Assembly (NCBI RefSeq): GCF_000964005.1
Contig: NZ_JXYP01000021.1
Location: forward strand, 186,001 to 250,000
DNA: 64,000 nt
Source: Williamsia herbipolensis
GTDB lineage: Bacteria > Actinomycetota > Actinomycetes > Mycobacteriales > Mycobacteriaceae
Reading direction: 5' to 3'
Shown: positions 1 to 8,832 of the stretch, piece by piece
Position numbering within the stretch: position 1 is the first letter of the stretch
Layout of the letters: each line of letters opens with the position of its first letter
Position numbers and translations under genes: made by a program
The notes under the pieces: generated by a model
The model's database searches: none
Seen by the model: only the letters and a program-made list of their open reading frames with translations
What the model was told of the DNA's origin: nothing

Positions 1-576
1 GGTCCTGTCGACGGCGGCGAGGGCCTTCGCGGCGGAGTCCCGGGCGGCGACGGCCTCGGCGCGGGCCGCGGTCGCCGAGGCGCTGGCCGACTTGTAGGCC
101 CGCAGGTCGGACGAGGTCTGACGCGAGACCATCTCGAGGCCGGACATCTGGTCGAGCAGTGACTGCGGGGAGTCGGAGACGAGCACGGCGTAGAGACGGT
201 TCACGCGTGCACCGCGGTAGCTGGCGCGCACGAGCGCGTCCACGCGGTTCTGGAGTTCGTCGAGTCGTGACGACAGACCGTCGAGAGTCGCGGTGGCCTT
301 CGCGGCACGGGCATCGGCGGCGGCGACATCACGACGTCGCTGGCCGAGCTCCTCCTCGGCGCGGTGCATGGCCTCGGCCGACTGCTCGGCCTCGCGTCCG
401 AGGGAGGTGTAGCGGGTCAGCAGTTGATCGGGCGAGCGGGGTGCGGGCTCGGCGCCCGCCGGTGTCGCGAGGGTGACGGCGAGGACCAGGGCGACCGCGA
501 GCACGAGGGTCATCTGGACCGCCGAGATCGCACGCGCCATCGCGTTGTCGCTCACCACACGCATTCGTCGACTCAC
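1..576 (-). CDS. Secreted coiled-coil wall hydrolase, N-terminal part (RipC/Rv2190c-like), cut by window edge
   Basis: The frame stays open from a GTG at 576 to the window edge (192 codons), so only the N-terminus is present. It begins with a short basic stretch, then a hydrophobic segment (about residues 19-37) ending in TPAGA-EP, a typical Sec signal peptide. A long Ala/Arg/Glu-rich coiled coil follows, with conserved-looking LDQMSGLEM. This layout matches the N-terminal half of mycobacterial RipA/RipC peptidoglycan endopeptidases, whose NlpC/P60 domain would lie outside the window; that domain is inferred, not seen. Several in-frame starts exist (GTG 576 or 579, ATG 564). GGTGGAAG just upstream makes the GTGs near 576 the best choice. 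Its position before the Rv2191 homologue fits Rv2190c. Confidence 0.75.
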   Translation of the reverse strand, partial: MSRRMRVVSDNAMARAISAVQMTLVLAVALVLAVTLATPAGAEPAPRSPDQLLTRYTSLGREAEQSAEAMHRAEEELGQRRRDVAAADARAAKATATLDGLSSRLDELQNRVDALVRASYRGARVNRLYAVLVSDSPQSLLDQMSGLEMVSRQTSSDLRAYKSASASATAARAEAVAARDSAAKALAAVDRT

Positions 577-677
577 CACTTCCACCACACCGGTTCCCGG
601 TTTCACGTCACCCGAGGGGCAGTCCGCACAACCGGGAGGAGATCAGCGCCCCCCGCCGTCCGCCGGGAAGGATACGG

Positions 678-710
678 GTCACCGAACCCCCGCGATGGAT
701 GTTCGGTGAC
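678..710 (-). terminator. Hairpin terminator after the NlpC/P60 gene
   Basis: A perfect 10-bp inverted repeat (678-687 with 701-710, arms GTCACCGAAC/GTTCGGTGAC, 13-nt loop) lies about 30 bp past the stop of the minus-strand NlpC/P60 gene. There is no T-run, as is usual in these high-GC genomes. The rest of 577-739 shows nothing else clear beyond the upstream region of the next minus-strand gene. Confidence 0.55.
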
Positions 711-739
711 AGCCGGATCGGCCGACGGCCGGATGTCTC

Positions 740-1333
740 TCAGTAGCGACGAGCGGCGTAGAAATCCATCGACTTGAGGCTCGCCTTCTGCACCGGCACA
801 CCCTCGGTGCTCGAGTGCACGATCATGCCGTTGCCGATGTAGAGGCCGGCGTGCGAGCCGCCGTTGAAGATGACCACGTCGCCGGGGCGCAGGTCGCTCT
901 CCGACACGGGACGACCGCCGCCGAGCTGGCCGTAGCTGTCACGCGGGATGGTCTTGCCGGCCTGCTTGAACGACCAGTAGACGAGACCGGAGCAATCGAA
1001 GGCGCGGGGACCCGCGGCGCCGTAGACGTACGGCGAGCCGATGCGGGTGAGCGCGGCCGACGCGGCGCGCTGACCGAGAGCGCCGTTGCGTCCGAACAGA
1101 TCGGGCGACGACTCGGGGCCGTTCGGCTTCGGCTTGGCCTTGAACTGCGGGGGGATCTGGTTCTCGGTGATGCCGGGGATCTCGAACGTCCCGATGCCGG
1201 GGACGGTCACCGGGGCGGCCAACGCGGGTCCTGCCCCCATCGCCACGGTGCCCAGGGTGATCGACCCTGCGATCACAGCTCCTCGCGCCGTCTTGAGACC
1301 GGTGCTGGGCTGTTCCAAACGATGTTTCGCCAC
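740..1333 (-). CDS. Secreted NlpC/P60 (C40) peptidoglycan endopeptidase under c-di-AMP riboswitch
   Basis: A 197-residue secreted cysteine peptidase predicted to cut peptidoglycan stem peptides. After a basic start there is a signal peptide with AXA cleavage near residue 40 (GPALAA-PV) and a Pro-rich spacer to about residue 85. The NlpC/P60 domain then runs to the C-terminus. The nucleophile is Cys114 in FDCSG, with His161 in GSHAGLYIG and His173 in VHSST as the other triad positions. It lacks the long coiled coil of RipA. The GTG start at 1333 is set by GAGGAG about 10 nt upstream. The preceding leader is a ydaO-type riboswitch, a known arrangement for actinobacterial wall hydrolases, so expression is probably tied to cyclic di-AMP. 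Confidence 0.9.
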   Translation of the reverse strand: MAKHRLEQPSTGLKTARGAVIAGSITLGTVAMGAGPALAAPVTVPGIGTFEIPGITENQIPPQFKAKPKPNGPESSPDLFGRNGALGQRAASAALTRIGSPYVYGAAGPRAFDCSGLVYWSFKQAGKTIPRDSYGQLGGGRPVSESDLRPGDVVIFNGGSHAGLYIGNGMIVHSSTEGVPVQKASLKSMDFYAARRY

Positions 1334-1361
1334 GAAGCGAGTTCTCCTCAGATCTTCCTCG

Positions 1362-1542
1362 ACCGCCTACCGGGTTAGCTGTCGGATTCGGGCCGGAAGA
1401 CTGGCCCTACCCCCGTGAGAGCGCGCGGACGTGCGAGATCTGATCCCGACCGGCCGCTCGAACACACGGAGGATTCACCCCGATCGGACTGGGTCCGAAG
1501 TGATGGTTCCCCGATTCGCCCCTGGGGGCGATTGAGCGGTGA
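1362..1542 (-). promoter_or_regulatory. ydaO/yuaA cyclic di-AMP riboswitch
   Basis: Read on the minus strand, the leader of the NlpC/P60 gene carries the hallmark blocks of the ydaO motif in order: CGCTCAATCGCCCC near 1538, GGGGCGAATCGGGGAACC, GGGGTGAATCC, GGGTAGGGCCAG, and near the 3' end CCCGAATCCGACAGCTAACC followed by GGTAGGCG (about 1392-1362). These are the most conserved parts of the family, which binds c-di-AMP and usually turns off wall hydrolase and ion transport genes. It ends about 12 nt before the GAGGAG ribosome site, so control of termination or of ribosome access is possible. Boundaries are estimates by eye. Confidence 0.92.
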
Positions 1543-1658
1543 CCTCGCGATCCGCGACTTGGCGTCGCGGGACACCCCGCAAGGTCTCGGAAAGGTTACG
1601 AAACCGTACGTCGATCTGTCCACCGGGACACGAGTTCGGCGCGTTGCCGCGTGAAAGG

Positions 1659-1940
1659 TCAGCCTGCGCGTAGTTCTCGCACGTCAGCGAGGTGCTGCGA
1701 GTCGTGACCACGCGTTTCGGTGACGATCGGTTCGCGACGCGCGGACGGGCCGACCAGTCCCAGGCCGATGAACACATCGACGGCGTCACGGACCGCGTCG
1801 ACGTCTCCGGCTGCCGGCGGCGGCACCGAGCGCAGACCATCGGTGCTGTTCACCGCAGTGGGCAATCCGACGAACACGGTCATCATGCAGCCGTCGCAGG
1901 ACCGGGGACGACCGGGGCACGTCGCGCAGTCGATGTGCAT
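1659..1940 (-). CDS. Small cysteine-motif protein, unknown function
   Basis: A 93-residue cytoplasmic protein with two closely spaced Cys pairs at its N-terminus (CATCPGR and CDGCMM), followed by a low-complexity acidic/Pro segment and a short amphipathic C-terminus. The Cys spacing suggests a small metal or zinc-knuckle site, but no family function is known to me. ATG at 1940 is chosen because GGAG sits 7-8 nt before it; the longer ORF from ATG 1952 lacks a comparable site and would start inside that sequence. Similar MHIDC-starting small proteins occur in related actinobacteria (from memory). It lies upstream of and co-directional with the riboswitch-controlled hydrolase and may add read-through into it. 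Confidence 0.6.
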   Translation of the reverse strand: MHIDCATCPGRPRSCDGCMMTVFVGLPTAVNSTDGLRSVPPPAAGDVDAVRDAVDVFIGLGLVGPSARREPIVTETRGHDSQHLADVRELRAG

Positions 1941-2171
1941 TGTGATCTCCATCTCATTTGTGCCGGGAAGGCGTTCGGGCGGAATGCAACGGCGTCGAGC
2001 TGTCCGATCCGCGGTCTCTCACCGGTGTCGGCCGGTATGACGGGGACGCTAGACACCCCCTCCGACAACCCGACCGCGCTCGCGGCTGCGGGCGTGGTTG
2101 TCGGGGTGTCGAACTAACGTTCGCCTCATGCGTCACCCTCATCACATGGGCACCGCCGAATCGACGACGTC

Positions 2172-3932
2172 GTGACCGCCGCCGACGTCGACGACCGCGG
2201 CGTGCAGCTGGCCTTCGACGAGATCGGGGACCTCGGCAACGACACCCCGTTACGGGAGACGACCTTTGTCGTCGTGGACCTCGAGACGACCGGCGGCAGC
2301 CCGGTCGCCGACCGCATCACCGAGATCGGCGCGGTCAAGGTGCGCGGAGGGGAGATCCTCGGCGAGTTCGCCACGCTGATCGATCCGGGATGCGCCATCC
2401 CCCGGCACATCGTGGCCCTCACCGGCATCACCGAGGCGATGGTCTACCGGGCCCCGAGGATCGAGGAGGTGTTGCCCGCGTTCCTCGAGTTCGCCGACGG
2501 GTGTGTGCTCGTGGCGCACAACGCCCGCTTCGACACCGGCTTCCTGCGCGCCGCCGCGACGGCCCAGGGCCGACCGTGGCGGTTCCGTCGCGTGCTGTGC
2601 ACCGTCACCCTCGCCCGGCGGGTGTTGCCGCGCGACGAGGCGCCGACGGTGAAGCTCTCGGCCCTCGCCCGCCTGTTCGCCGTCGGCACCACCCCGACGC
2701 ACCGCGCCCTCGACGACGCCCGCGCCACCGTCGAGGTGATGCACGCCCTGTTCGAACGGGTGGGCAACCTCGGCGTCCACACCTATCGCGAACTCGTCGA
2801 GTTCCTGCCGGGTCTCACCACCGCCCAGCGCGCGAAACGCACCATCACCGACGGTCTCCCGGCACGGCCCGGGGTCTACCTCTTCCGCGGCCCCTCCGGT
2901 GAGGTCCTCTACGTCGGCACCGCCACCGATCTGCGCCGACGGACACGGCAGTACTTCACGGGCTCGGAGACACGGCCCAGGATGCGCGAGATGATCTCGC
3001 TCGCGACCCGGGTCGATCACGTCGAGTGCGCCCACCGGCTCGAGGCCGGGGTCCGGGAACTGCGACTGCTGGCCGCACACGCACCCGCCTACAACCGCCG
3101 TTCCAAGACGCCGCACGCCGGGTGGTGGGTGGTGCTCACCGACGAGGCCTTCCCCCGCTTCACGGTGAGCCGCCGTCCCGGCGAGGTGTCGGTGGGGCCG
3201 GTGCGGGTGCGCTCCGACGCCGCCGCCCTGGCCGATCTCGTGGCCGACGTGTGCGGGTTGCGGACGTGCACACGGCGGATCGGGGCGTCGGGTCGGCACT
3301 CCTGCGGGCTGACCGATGCCGGCCGACGACCGGTCGGCGGGTGTCGCGGCGCCGGCGCCGAACCGGTGAGCGCAGAGGAGTACGCACCGGTCGCGGCGCG
3401 CGCCCGGGCGATCCTGGTCGGCGACGACGACTCGCCGTTGGAGTCGGTCCTCGACCGCCTCGACGTCCTCGCCGCGGCGGAGATGTTCGAGACCGCGGCG
3501 CGCCTGCGCGACCAGCTGTCGACGACGCTGTCGTCGCTGGAGCGCTGCCAGCGGCTGGCGTCGCTGTGCGCCATCGCCGAGCTGGTCGCCGCGCGGTCCG
3601 ACGGCGCGGGCGGTTGGGAACTCGCGGTGATCCGCCACGGCCGACTCGCCGCGGCGGGGGTCTCCGTGCGCGGGGCCCCACCGGTCGCGATCGCCGAGGC
3701 GTTGGCGGCGTCGGCCGAGACGGTGGTGCCCGGTCCGGGTCCCCTGCGGGGGGCGGCGTCCGAGGAGGCGGCGCTGGTGCACGCGTGGCTCGTGACGCCG
3801 GGTACCCGGATCGTCTGCAGCACCGATGGTTTCGTGATGCCGGTGCGGTCGACGGCGCGGTGGTCGCAGTGGCGTGACCGTGCGGGCGTCGCGCGGTCCC
3901 GATCGCGGGAACTGCTCTCGCTGGCGGGCTGA
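2172..3932 (+). CDS. DEDDh exonuclease / GIY-YIG UvrC-like fusion (Rv2191-like)
   Basis: 586 residues with two nuclease modules. The N-terminal DnaQ/PolC-epsilon 3'-5' exonuclease has motif I VVVDLETTG (D36, E38), motif II in VAHNARFDTGFL and motif III HRALDDA. From about residue 230 a GIY-YIG domain begins (PGVYLF...EVLYVGTA) and continues into a UvrC-like region with a UvrB-interaction-like segment (LDRLDVLAAAEMFETAARLRDQL). The C-terminal UvrC endonuclease and HhH domains are missing, so it is not the canonical excision nuclease. M. tuberculosis Rv2191 has the same architecture and neighbourhood. A role in DNA repair is likely; its substrate is unknown. GTG 2172 is the first start in frame, with only a weak ribosome site. 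Confidence 0.85.
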   Translation: MTAADVDDRGVQLAFDEIGDLGNDTPLRETTFVVVDLETTGGSPVADRITEIGAVKVRGGEILGEFATLIDPGCAIPRHIVALTGITEAMVYRAPRIEEVLPAFLEFADGCVLVAHNARFDTGFLRAAATAQGRPWRFRRVLCTVTLARRVLPRDEAPTVKLSALARLFAVGTTPTHRALDDARATVEVMHALFERVGNLGVHTYRELVEFLPGLTTAQRAKRTITDGLPARPGVYLFRGPSGEVLYVGTATDLRRRTRQYFTGSETRPRMREMISLATRVDHVECAHRLEAGVRELRLLAAHAPAYNRRSKTPHAGWWVVLTDEAFPRFTVSRRPGEVSVGPVRVRSDAAALADLVADVCGLRTCTRRIGASGRHSCGLTDAGRRPVGGCRGAGAEPVSAEEYAPVAARARAILVGDDDSPLESVLDRLDVLAAAEMFETAARLRDQLSTTLSSLERCQRLASLCAIAELVAARSDGAGGWELAVIRHGRLAAAGVSVRGAPPVAIAEALAASAETVVPGPGPLRGAASEEAALVHAWLVTPGTRIVCSTDGFVMPVRSTARWSQWRDRAGVARSRSRELLSLAG

Positions 3933-3981
3933 TCGTGCTGTCGCGGCCGTTCGGGGTCCGCGGCGCCATAGACTCGGACAG

Positions 3982-4257
3982 ATGATCACGGCCATCGTCC
4001 TCATCTCCGCCGACGTCCACGCCATCGACGAGACCGCGCAGGCCGTGGCCGACGTCGAGGGCGTTCGCGAGGTCTACTCCTGCGCAGGCGACGTCGACCT
4101 CATCGCGACGGTCGCGGTCCGCGACCACGAGCAGATCGCGGCGGTCGTCACCGGCACCATCAACAAGCTGCCCGGGGTACGCCACACCGCGACCCACATC
4201 GCCTTCAAGACGTTCTCCAGCTCCGACGTCGACGCCGGGTTCTCGATCGGCGAGTGA
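3982..4257 (+). CDS. Stand-alone AsnC/Lrp-type ligand-binding (RAM) domain protein
   Basis: A 91-residue protein made only of the alpha/beta RAM domain that binds amino acids in Lrp/AsnC regulators; the DNA-binding helix-turn-helix is absent. Typical segments are ITAIVLISAD, VEGVREVYSCAGDVDLIATV and a C-terminal KTFSSSDVDAGFSIGE. Such free domains are thought to sense amino acids or pair with full regulators; the partner is unknown. A longer reading frame upstream overlaps the previous gene and is rejected. ATG 3982 is preceded by TAGACT with 7 nt between, so a leaderless message is likely. It faces trpD, leaving a 21-bp convergent gap. Confidence 0.82.
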   Translation: MITAIVLISADVHAIDETAQAVADVEGVREVYSCAGDVDLIATVAVRDHEQIAAVVTGTINKLPGVRHTATHIAFKTFSSSDVDAGFSIGE

Positions 4258-4278
4258 CCGCCGGGGGCGCGAGGCGAA

Positions 4279-5388
4279 CTACGTGAACGCCGCCCACCGG
4301 GTCAGCAGGTCGGCGGCCGCCCCGCTGTCGATCGCGCCGGCCGCCCGCGTGATCGCGGACTCGATGCGGCCGTAGAGGTCGTCCTCGCGGAGTGCGACGG
4401 TGTCGGACCGGTCGTCGGCGGCGAGATCGTGGGCGACGATCGCCCCCGCGGCGTTGAGCAGCACCGCGTCGCGCACCGGACCGGGACCGCCCGCGACCAG
4501 ATCACGGGCCACTCCGGCGTTGTGCTCGGCATCGCCACCGCGGAGGTCGGCCGGATCGCAGCGCGCCACCCCGATGCGGGTCGGGTCGAATGTCGACACC
4601 TGTACCGAGCCACCCGCGGCGACCCATACCGTCGAGGTCGTCGTCGTGGTCAGTTCGTCGAGACCGTCGTCGCCCCGCACCACCAGGACCGAGTTGCCCC
4701 GACGCGCGAAGGCCTCGGCGACGACCGGCGCCAGATCGGCGAACGCACACCCCACGAGCCCACTCGAGGGCTGCGCCGGGTTGGTGAGCGCGCCCAACAC
4801 GTTGAACACCGTGGGGATGCCGATCTCCTTGCGCGGAGCGGAGGCGAATCGCAGCGCCGGGTGGAACACCGGCGCGAAACAGAAGCCGATCCCCAGTGTC
4901 GCGACACTGCGGGCGACGTCGTCGGCGCGCAGCGTGATGTCGACACCGAGGCTCTCCAACACGTCGGCGCCACCGCTGCGCGACGACGCCGACCGGTTGC
5001 CGTGTTTGACCACCGGGACCCCCGCCGCGGCGACCACGATCGACGCCATCGTCGAGATGTTGACCGTGTTCGACCGGTCACCGCCGGTGCCGACGATGTC
5101 GACCGCCGGCCCGTCCACCGCGACCCGCACCGAGTGCGCGAGCATCTCCGCGGCGAGCGCGTTGAGTTCCTCGGCCACGGGCCCCTTGATCTTCAGAGCC
5201 ACACCGAAGGCGGCGATCTGGGCGGCGGTCGCGTTGTCGGACATGATCTCGTTCATCGCCCAGCGTGCCCATCCGGCCGACAGGTCGCCGCCGTCGGCGA
5301 GTGCGCCCAGGACCGACGGCCAGGTCGCGGCAGCGGACTCCACGACACCGGACTGAGCGGCCGTACTGCGGTCACCACGGGGATTCAT
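4279..5388 (-). CDS. trpD: Anthranilate phosphoribosyltransferase
   Basis: TrpD joins anthranilate to PRPP, the second step of tryptophan synthesis. The 369-residue frame has the family signatures [17 protein letters not shown] (PRPP site) and [23 protein letters not shown] (anthranilate tunnel), then [11 protein letters not shown] and [10 protein letters not shown]. It stands alone here, away from other trp genes, as in M. tuberculosis (Rv2192c). ATG 5388 is preceded on the minus strand by TACGCT with a 7-nt spacer, which suggests a leaderless start. The stop lies close to that of the convergent AsnC-like gene. Confidence 0.95.
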   Translation of the reverse strand: MNPRGDRSTAAQSGVVESAAATWPSVLGALADGGDLSAGWARWAMNEIMSDNATAAQIAAFGVALKIKGPVAEELNALAAEMLAHSVRVAVDGPAVDIVGTGGDRSNTVNISTMASIVVAAAGVPVVKHGNRSASSRSGGADVLESLGVDITLRADDVARSVATLGIGFCFAPVFHPALRFASAPRKEIGIPTVFNVLGALTNPAQPSSGLVGCAFADLAPVVAEAFARRGNSVLVVRGDDGLDELTTTTTSTVWVAAGGSVQVSTFDPTRIGVARCDPADLRGGDAEHNAGVARDLVAGGPGPVRDAVLLNAAGAIVAHDLAADDRSDTVALREDDLYGRIESAITRAAGAIDSGAAADLLTRWAAFT

Positions 5389-5445
5389 GACGGTGAGCGT
5401 ATTCGTCCCCCCGAGTGCCCGACACGCGCCGGTTGGGGCGACCGG

Positions 5446-5916
5446 TCAGGACTCCGGCCGCTGGAGCACCTGCCACCCGAGCACGGTCCCGTCGTGGCGG
5501 GCACCGAGACCCGCCATGCGCGACCGCTCCTGCGAACAGTGCAGCGCGTCGACGAGCTGCGTGCGCGCCAACGCGACACGCTCCATACCGGGCCCCGACT
5601 TGACCTCCGGACCGTCGATGCCGTCGGCGTCGACGACCTCGTAGCCGTCCTGCGCCGCGGTCTCCGCGACGGCCTCCATCTGTTCGGACGGCACCACCAA
5701 CAGGTGCCGCAGCACCGCCTGGTCGGGCTCGCGCCACGCCGAGTCCGCGAGCACCGACGAGGCCGCCGCGGTGTCGTCGAAACACTCGGCGACGACGACG
5801 AGATCGGGATCACCCGGGGCCGGCTCCGATGCCGCCGCCGAACCACCCCGCAGGCGCCCGAACAGGCGTTGCAGACCCCCGGTCGCAACCGGGTGTCCGT
5901 TCAGGTCACGGGCCAT
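5446..5916 (-). CDS. Conserved actinobacterial protein of unknown function, divergent from ctaE
   Basis: A 156-residue soluble protein with no recognised catalytic motif. The middle contains [21 protein letters not shown] and [34 protein letters not shown], alternating beta strands and helices that recall tandem ferredoxin-like folds. ATG 5916 is chosen over the longer frame from 5955 because a GAGGAG site lies 8 nt upstream. It is transcribed away from ctaE across about 80 bp. Proteins of this type sit beside ctaE in related genomes (from memory), but a respiratory role is only a guess. Confidence 0.65.
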   Translation of the reverse strand: MARDLNGHPVATGGLQRLFGRLRGGSAAASEPAPGDPDLVVVAECFDDTAAASSVLADSAWREPDQAVLRHLLVVPSEQMEAVAETAAQDGYEVVDADGIDGPEVKSGPGMERVALARTQLVDALHCSQERSRMAGLGARHDGTVLGWQVLQRPES

Positions 5917-5997
5917 GAGCAGCACTCCTCGATCATTTGCGACATTTTCTCCCACCCAGCTGGTGTTCGGTTACTACGAACCGTCATACTTCAATCT

Positions 5998-6609
5998 GTG
6001 ACTAGCGCTGCAGGTACCTCGGGCACAGCCATCACCTCGAGGGTGCACTCTCTGAACCGTCCCAACATGGTCAGCGTGGGCACCATCGTCTGGCTGTCCA
6101 GTGAGCTCATGTTTTTCGCGGGTTTGTTCGCGATGTATTTCGTCGCCCGAGCGAACTCGGGTGGCAACTGGCCCCCGGAACCGACGGAGCTGAACCTCTT
6201 CCTGGCCATCCCGGTCACGGCGGTGCTCATCCTGTCGTCGGTGACCTGCCAGATGGGCGTGTTCGCCGCCGAGCGCGGTGACGTCTTCGGTCTCCGCCGC
6301 TGGTACATCCTCACCTTCATCATGGGCGCGTTCTTCGTCGGTGGTCAGGGCTACGAGTACTACCACCTGGTGCACGAGGGGACGACGCTGTCGTCGAGCG
6401 CCTACGGGTCGGTGTTCTACATGGCCACCGGGTTCCACGGTCTGCACGTCATCGGCGGCCTCATCGCCTTCATCTTCCTGCTGATCCGCACCAAGCTCAG
6501 CAAGTTCACCCCGGCGCAGGCCACCGCGGCGATCGTCGTGTCGTACTACTGGCACTTCGTCGACATCGTGTGGATCGGCCTCTTCGCGACCATCTACTTC
6601 ATCCGGTGA
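5998..6609 (+). CDS. ctaE: Cytochrome aa3 oxidase subunit III
   Basis: A 203-residue five-helix membrane subunit of the haem-copper terminal oxidase. Diagnostic segments are [25 protein letters not shown], the loop [22 protein letters not shown], and the C-terminal [20 protein letters not shown]. It stabilises subunit I and lines an oxygen path. GTG 5998 gives the usual family N-terminus; a much longer open frame upstream runs antisense over trpD and is rejected. CATACT sits 7 nt before the GTG, so translation is probably leaderless. It heads the forward run ctaE-qcrC-qcrA-qcrB, the cytochrome bcc-aa3 supercomplex set. Confidence 0.95.
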   Translation: MTSAAGTSGTAITSRVHSLNRPNMVSVGTIVWLSSELMFFAGLFAMYFVARANSGGNWPPEPTELNLFLAIPVTAVLILSSVTCQMGVFAAERGDVFGLRRWYILTFIMGAFFVGGQGYEYYHLVHEGTTLSSSAYGSVFYMATGFHGLHVIGGLIAFIFLLIRTKLSKFTPAQATAAIVVSYYWHFVDIVWIGLFATIYFIR

Positions 6610-6676
6610 TACGACGCCGAGACATCTCGGCCGACGATCGCACGCTCGCAGCCCGCAACCACCAGAGAGAGCAGAG

Positions 6677-7606
6677 ATGAGTTCTTCTCCCCCGCCCACC
6701 ACGGCCGACGACTCGGTCGACGGGGTCGGCGCCGGCAACCCCGGCACCCAGCGCACCGATGCCCGGCGCGCGAAGTCGCGTCGCAAGCTCCGTCGCCGCG
6801 CGACCGGCGCCCTGCTCCTGCTCGCGGGCCTGATGGTGGCCGGTGGACTCGCCACGGCGATCACCCCGACCCCCCAGGTCGCCACCGCCGATGCGCAGAC
6901 CAACGCCGCCCTGATCCAGGACGGCAAGAAGCTCTACGAGACCTCGTGCATCACCTGCCACGGTCGCAACCTCGACGGCGTCCAGGACCGCGGGCCCTCG
7001 CTCGTCGGTGTCGGTGACGCGTCTGTCTACTTCCAGGTGTCCTCGGGCCGCATGCCCGCGGTGCGCGGTGAGGCCCAGGCCGCCCGCAAGCCGGCCAAGT
7101 TCACCGAGGCCCAGGTCGACCAGCTCGGCGCCTACGTCCAGTCGGTCGGCGGCGGTCCGTCGGTCGTCTACGAGCACAACGCCGACGGCACCGTGAAGGT
7201 CGAGAACGGCTACCCGGTCAAGGCCATGGGCGAACTGCGCGGCAACGACATCGGGCGCGGCAGCGAGCTGTTCCGCCTGAACTGCGCCTCGTGCCACAAC
7301 TTCACCGGTCGCGGCGGAGCCCTGTCCTCGGGCAAGTACGCGCCCACCCTCGACCCGGCGAACGAGCAGCAGATCTACACCGCGATGCTCACCGGTCCGC
7401 AGAACATGCCGAAGTTCTCCGATCGTCAGCTCACGGAGGACGAGAAGAAGGACATCATCGGCTACGTGAAGTACGCCAGCGAGACCAACCCGCAGGGTGG
7501 CTACGCGCTCGGCGGGTTCGGACCGGTGTCGGAGGGAATGGCGATGTGGGTCGTCGGCGTCATCGCCGTCGTCGCATCGGCGATGTGGATTGGATCGCGT
7601 TCATGA
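6677..7606 (+). CDS. qcrC: Cytochrome bc1 complex dihaem cytochrome c subunit
   Basis: A 309-residue subunit that passes electrons from the Rieske protein to the aa3 oxidase. It has an N-terminal membrane anchor (about residues 43-62), two class I cytochrome c domains with haem sites CITCH (91-95) and CASCH (203-207), and a C-terminal anchor (about 286-305). The dihaem form replaces a soluble cytochrome c and is characteristic of Actinobacteria. ATG 6677 follows a GAGAGAG purine stretch. Its stop overlaps the qcrA start by 4 nt (ATGA), showing translational coupling. Confidence 0.96.
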   Translation: MSSSPPPTTADDSVDGVGAGNPGTQRTDARRAKSRRKLRRRATGALLLLAGLMVAGGLATAITPTPQVATADAQTNAALIQDGKKLYETSCITCHGRNLDGVQDRGPSLVGVGDASVYFQVSSGRMPAVRGEAQAARKPAKFTEAQVDQLGAYVQSVGGGPSVVYEHNADGTVKVENGYPVKAMGELRGNDIGRGSELFRLNCASCHNFTGRGGALSSGKYAPTLDPANEQQIYTAMLTGPQNMPKFSDRQLTEDEKKDIIGYVKYASETNPQGGYALGGFGPVSEGMAMWVVGVIAVVASAMWIGSRS

Positions 7607-8832
7607 GCGACGAGCAGAAGCCGAGGGATCCGGACGAGGAGATGACCCCGCAGAACGCGGAGGGCACCGACCATCCGCCGACCTTCACCCGCGACGAGCT
7701 CGAGAAGATGAGCAACGACGACCTGGTGAAGCTCGGTACGAACCTCGACGGTGTGGAGATCATCCACCGCCGCGAGCGGTTCCCCGTTCCCGGCACCAAG
7801 GCCGAGAAGCGCGCCGAGCGTTCGGTGGCGATCTGGTTCGCACTGTCGGGCATCCTCGCCGTGGCGTGCTTCGTGATCTTCCTGTTCAACCACTGGCACT
7901 TCGTGCTCCCGGGCGGCAAGAACTACTTCCTGTACACGCTCAACACGCCGTTGCTGGGCATCACCTTCGGTGGCTCGATCCTCGCGATCGGCATCGGCCT
8001 GGTGCAGTACACGAAGAAGTTCATCCCCGAGGAGATCTCGGTCCAGGACCGCCACGACGGCGGGTCCAACGACGTCGACCGCGCGACCACCGTCGCGCTG
8101 CTGTCGAACGCCGGCAGCACCTCGACCATCGGTCGTCGCAAGCTGATCATCGGGTCGGCCGCGTTCGGTGTCGGTGCGTTCGCGCTGACCGGCGTCGTCG
8201 CGCTGCTCGGCGGCATCGTCAAGAACCCGTGGGCCAAGGGCAAGGACTCCGATCTCTGGCACACCGGCTGGTCGCCGATCTACAACGATCCGAAGTCGCC
8301 GAACGAGACCGTGTTCCTGCGCCGCGACACCGGCAACCCGAACCAGGTCGTCCTGGTGCGCCCGGAGGATCTCGACGCCGGCGCCATGGAGACCGTGTTC
8401 CCGTGGCGAGTGTCCGACGGTTTCGGTGAGACCGAAGAGTCACGTGAGAAGTTGCACAAGGGCCTCAAACTGGTCCGCAACCCGGTCATGTTGATCCGCC
8501 TGCGCCCCACCGACACCGCCAAGGTGATCAAGCGCAAGGACCAGGAGAGCTTCAACTACGGCGACTATTTCGCCTACACAAAGGTGTGTTCGCACCTCGG
8601 ATGCCCCACGTCGCTGTACGAGCAGCAGACCAACCGCATCCTGTGCCCGTGCCACCAGAGCCAGTTCAACGCGCTGGAGTACGGCAAGCCGATCTTCGGA
8701 CCTGCTGCGCGGGCACTGGCGCAGCTCCCGATAACGGTGAACAATCAGGGATACATGGTTGCAGCAGGTGACTACATCGAGCCCGTCGGACCCGCCTTTT
8801 GGGAGCGGGGCCAGGGGAAGGACAAGCCATGA
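7603..8832 (+). CDS. qcrA: Cytochrome bc1 complex Rieske iron-sulfur subunit
   Basis: A 409-residue membrane protein. A long acidic N-terminus is followed by three hydrophobic helices (about residues 77-98, 113-135, 185-208), the actinobacterial arrangement, and a C-terminal [2Fe-2S] fold. The cluster motifs are CSHLGC (ligands C329 and H331) and CPCH (ligands C348 and H351), with C334 and C350 placed for the disulfide. It oxidises menaquinol at the Qo site of QcrB and hands electrons to QcrC. ATG 7603 overlaps the qcrC stop, and its own stop overlaps qcrB by 4 nt. Confidence 0.96.
   Translation: MSDEQKPRDPDEEMTPQNAEGTDHPPTFTRDELEKMSNDDLVKLGTNLDGVEIIHRRERFPVPGTKAEKRAERSVAIWFALSGILAVACFVIFLFNHWHFVLPGGKNYFLYTLNTPLLGITFGGSILAIGIGLVQYTKKFIPEEISVQDRHDGGSNDVDRATTVALLSNAGSTSTIGRRKLIIGSAAFGVGAFALTGVVALLGGIVKNPWAKGKDSDLWHTGWSPIYNDPKSPNETVFLRRDTGNPNQVVLVRPEDLDAGAMETVFPWRVSDGFGETEESREKLHKGLKLVRNPVMLIRLRPTDTAKVIKRKDQESFNYGDYFAYTKVCSHLGCPTSLYEQQTNRILCPCHQSQFNALEYGKPIFGPAARALAQLPITVNNQGYMVAAGDYIEPVGPAFWERGQGKDKP

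Noticed and set aside
1692-2117. A plus-strand frame of 141 codons opposite the small Cys-motif gene
   Set aside because: No ribosome site or recognisable domain. The opposite strand has the CxxC motifs and a GGAG site.
4429-6609. A 726-codon plus-strand frame ending in ctaE
   Set aside because: The first 520 codons are antisense of trpD and the next gene. The true ctaE starts at 5998 with a family-typical N-terminus.
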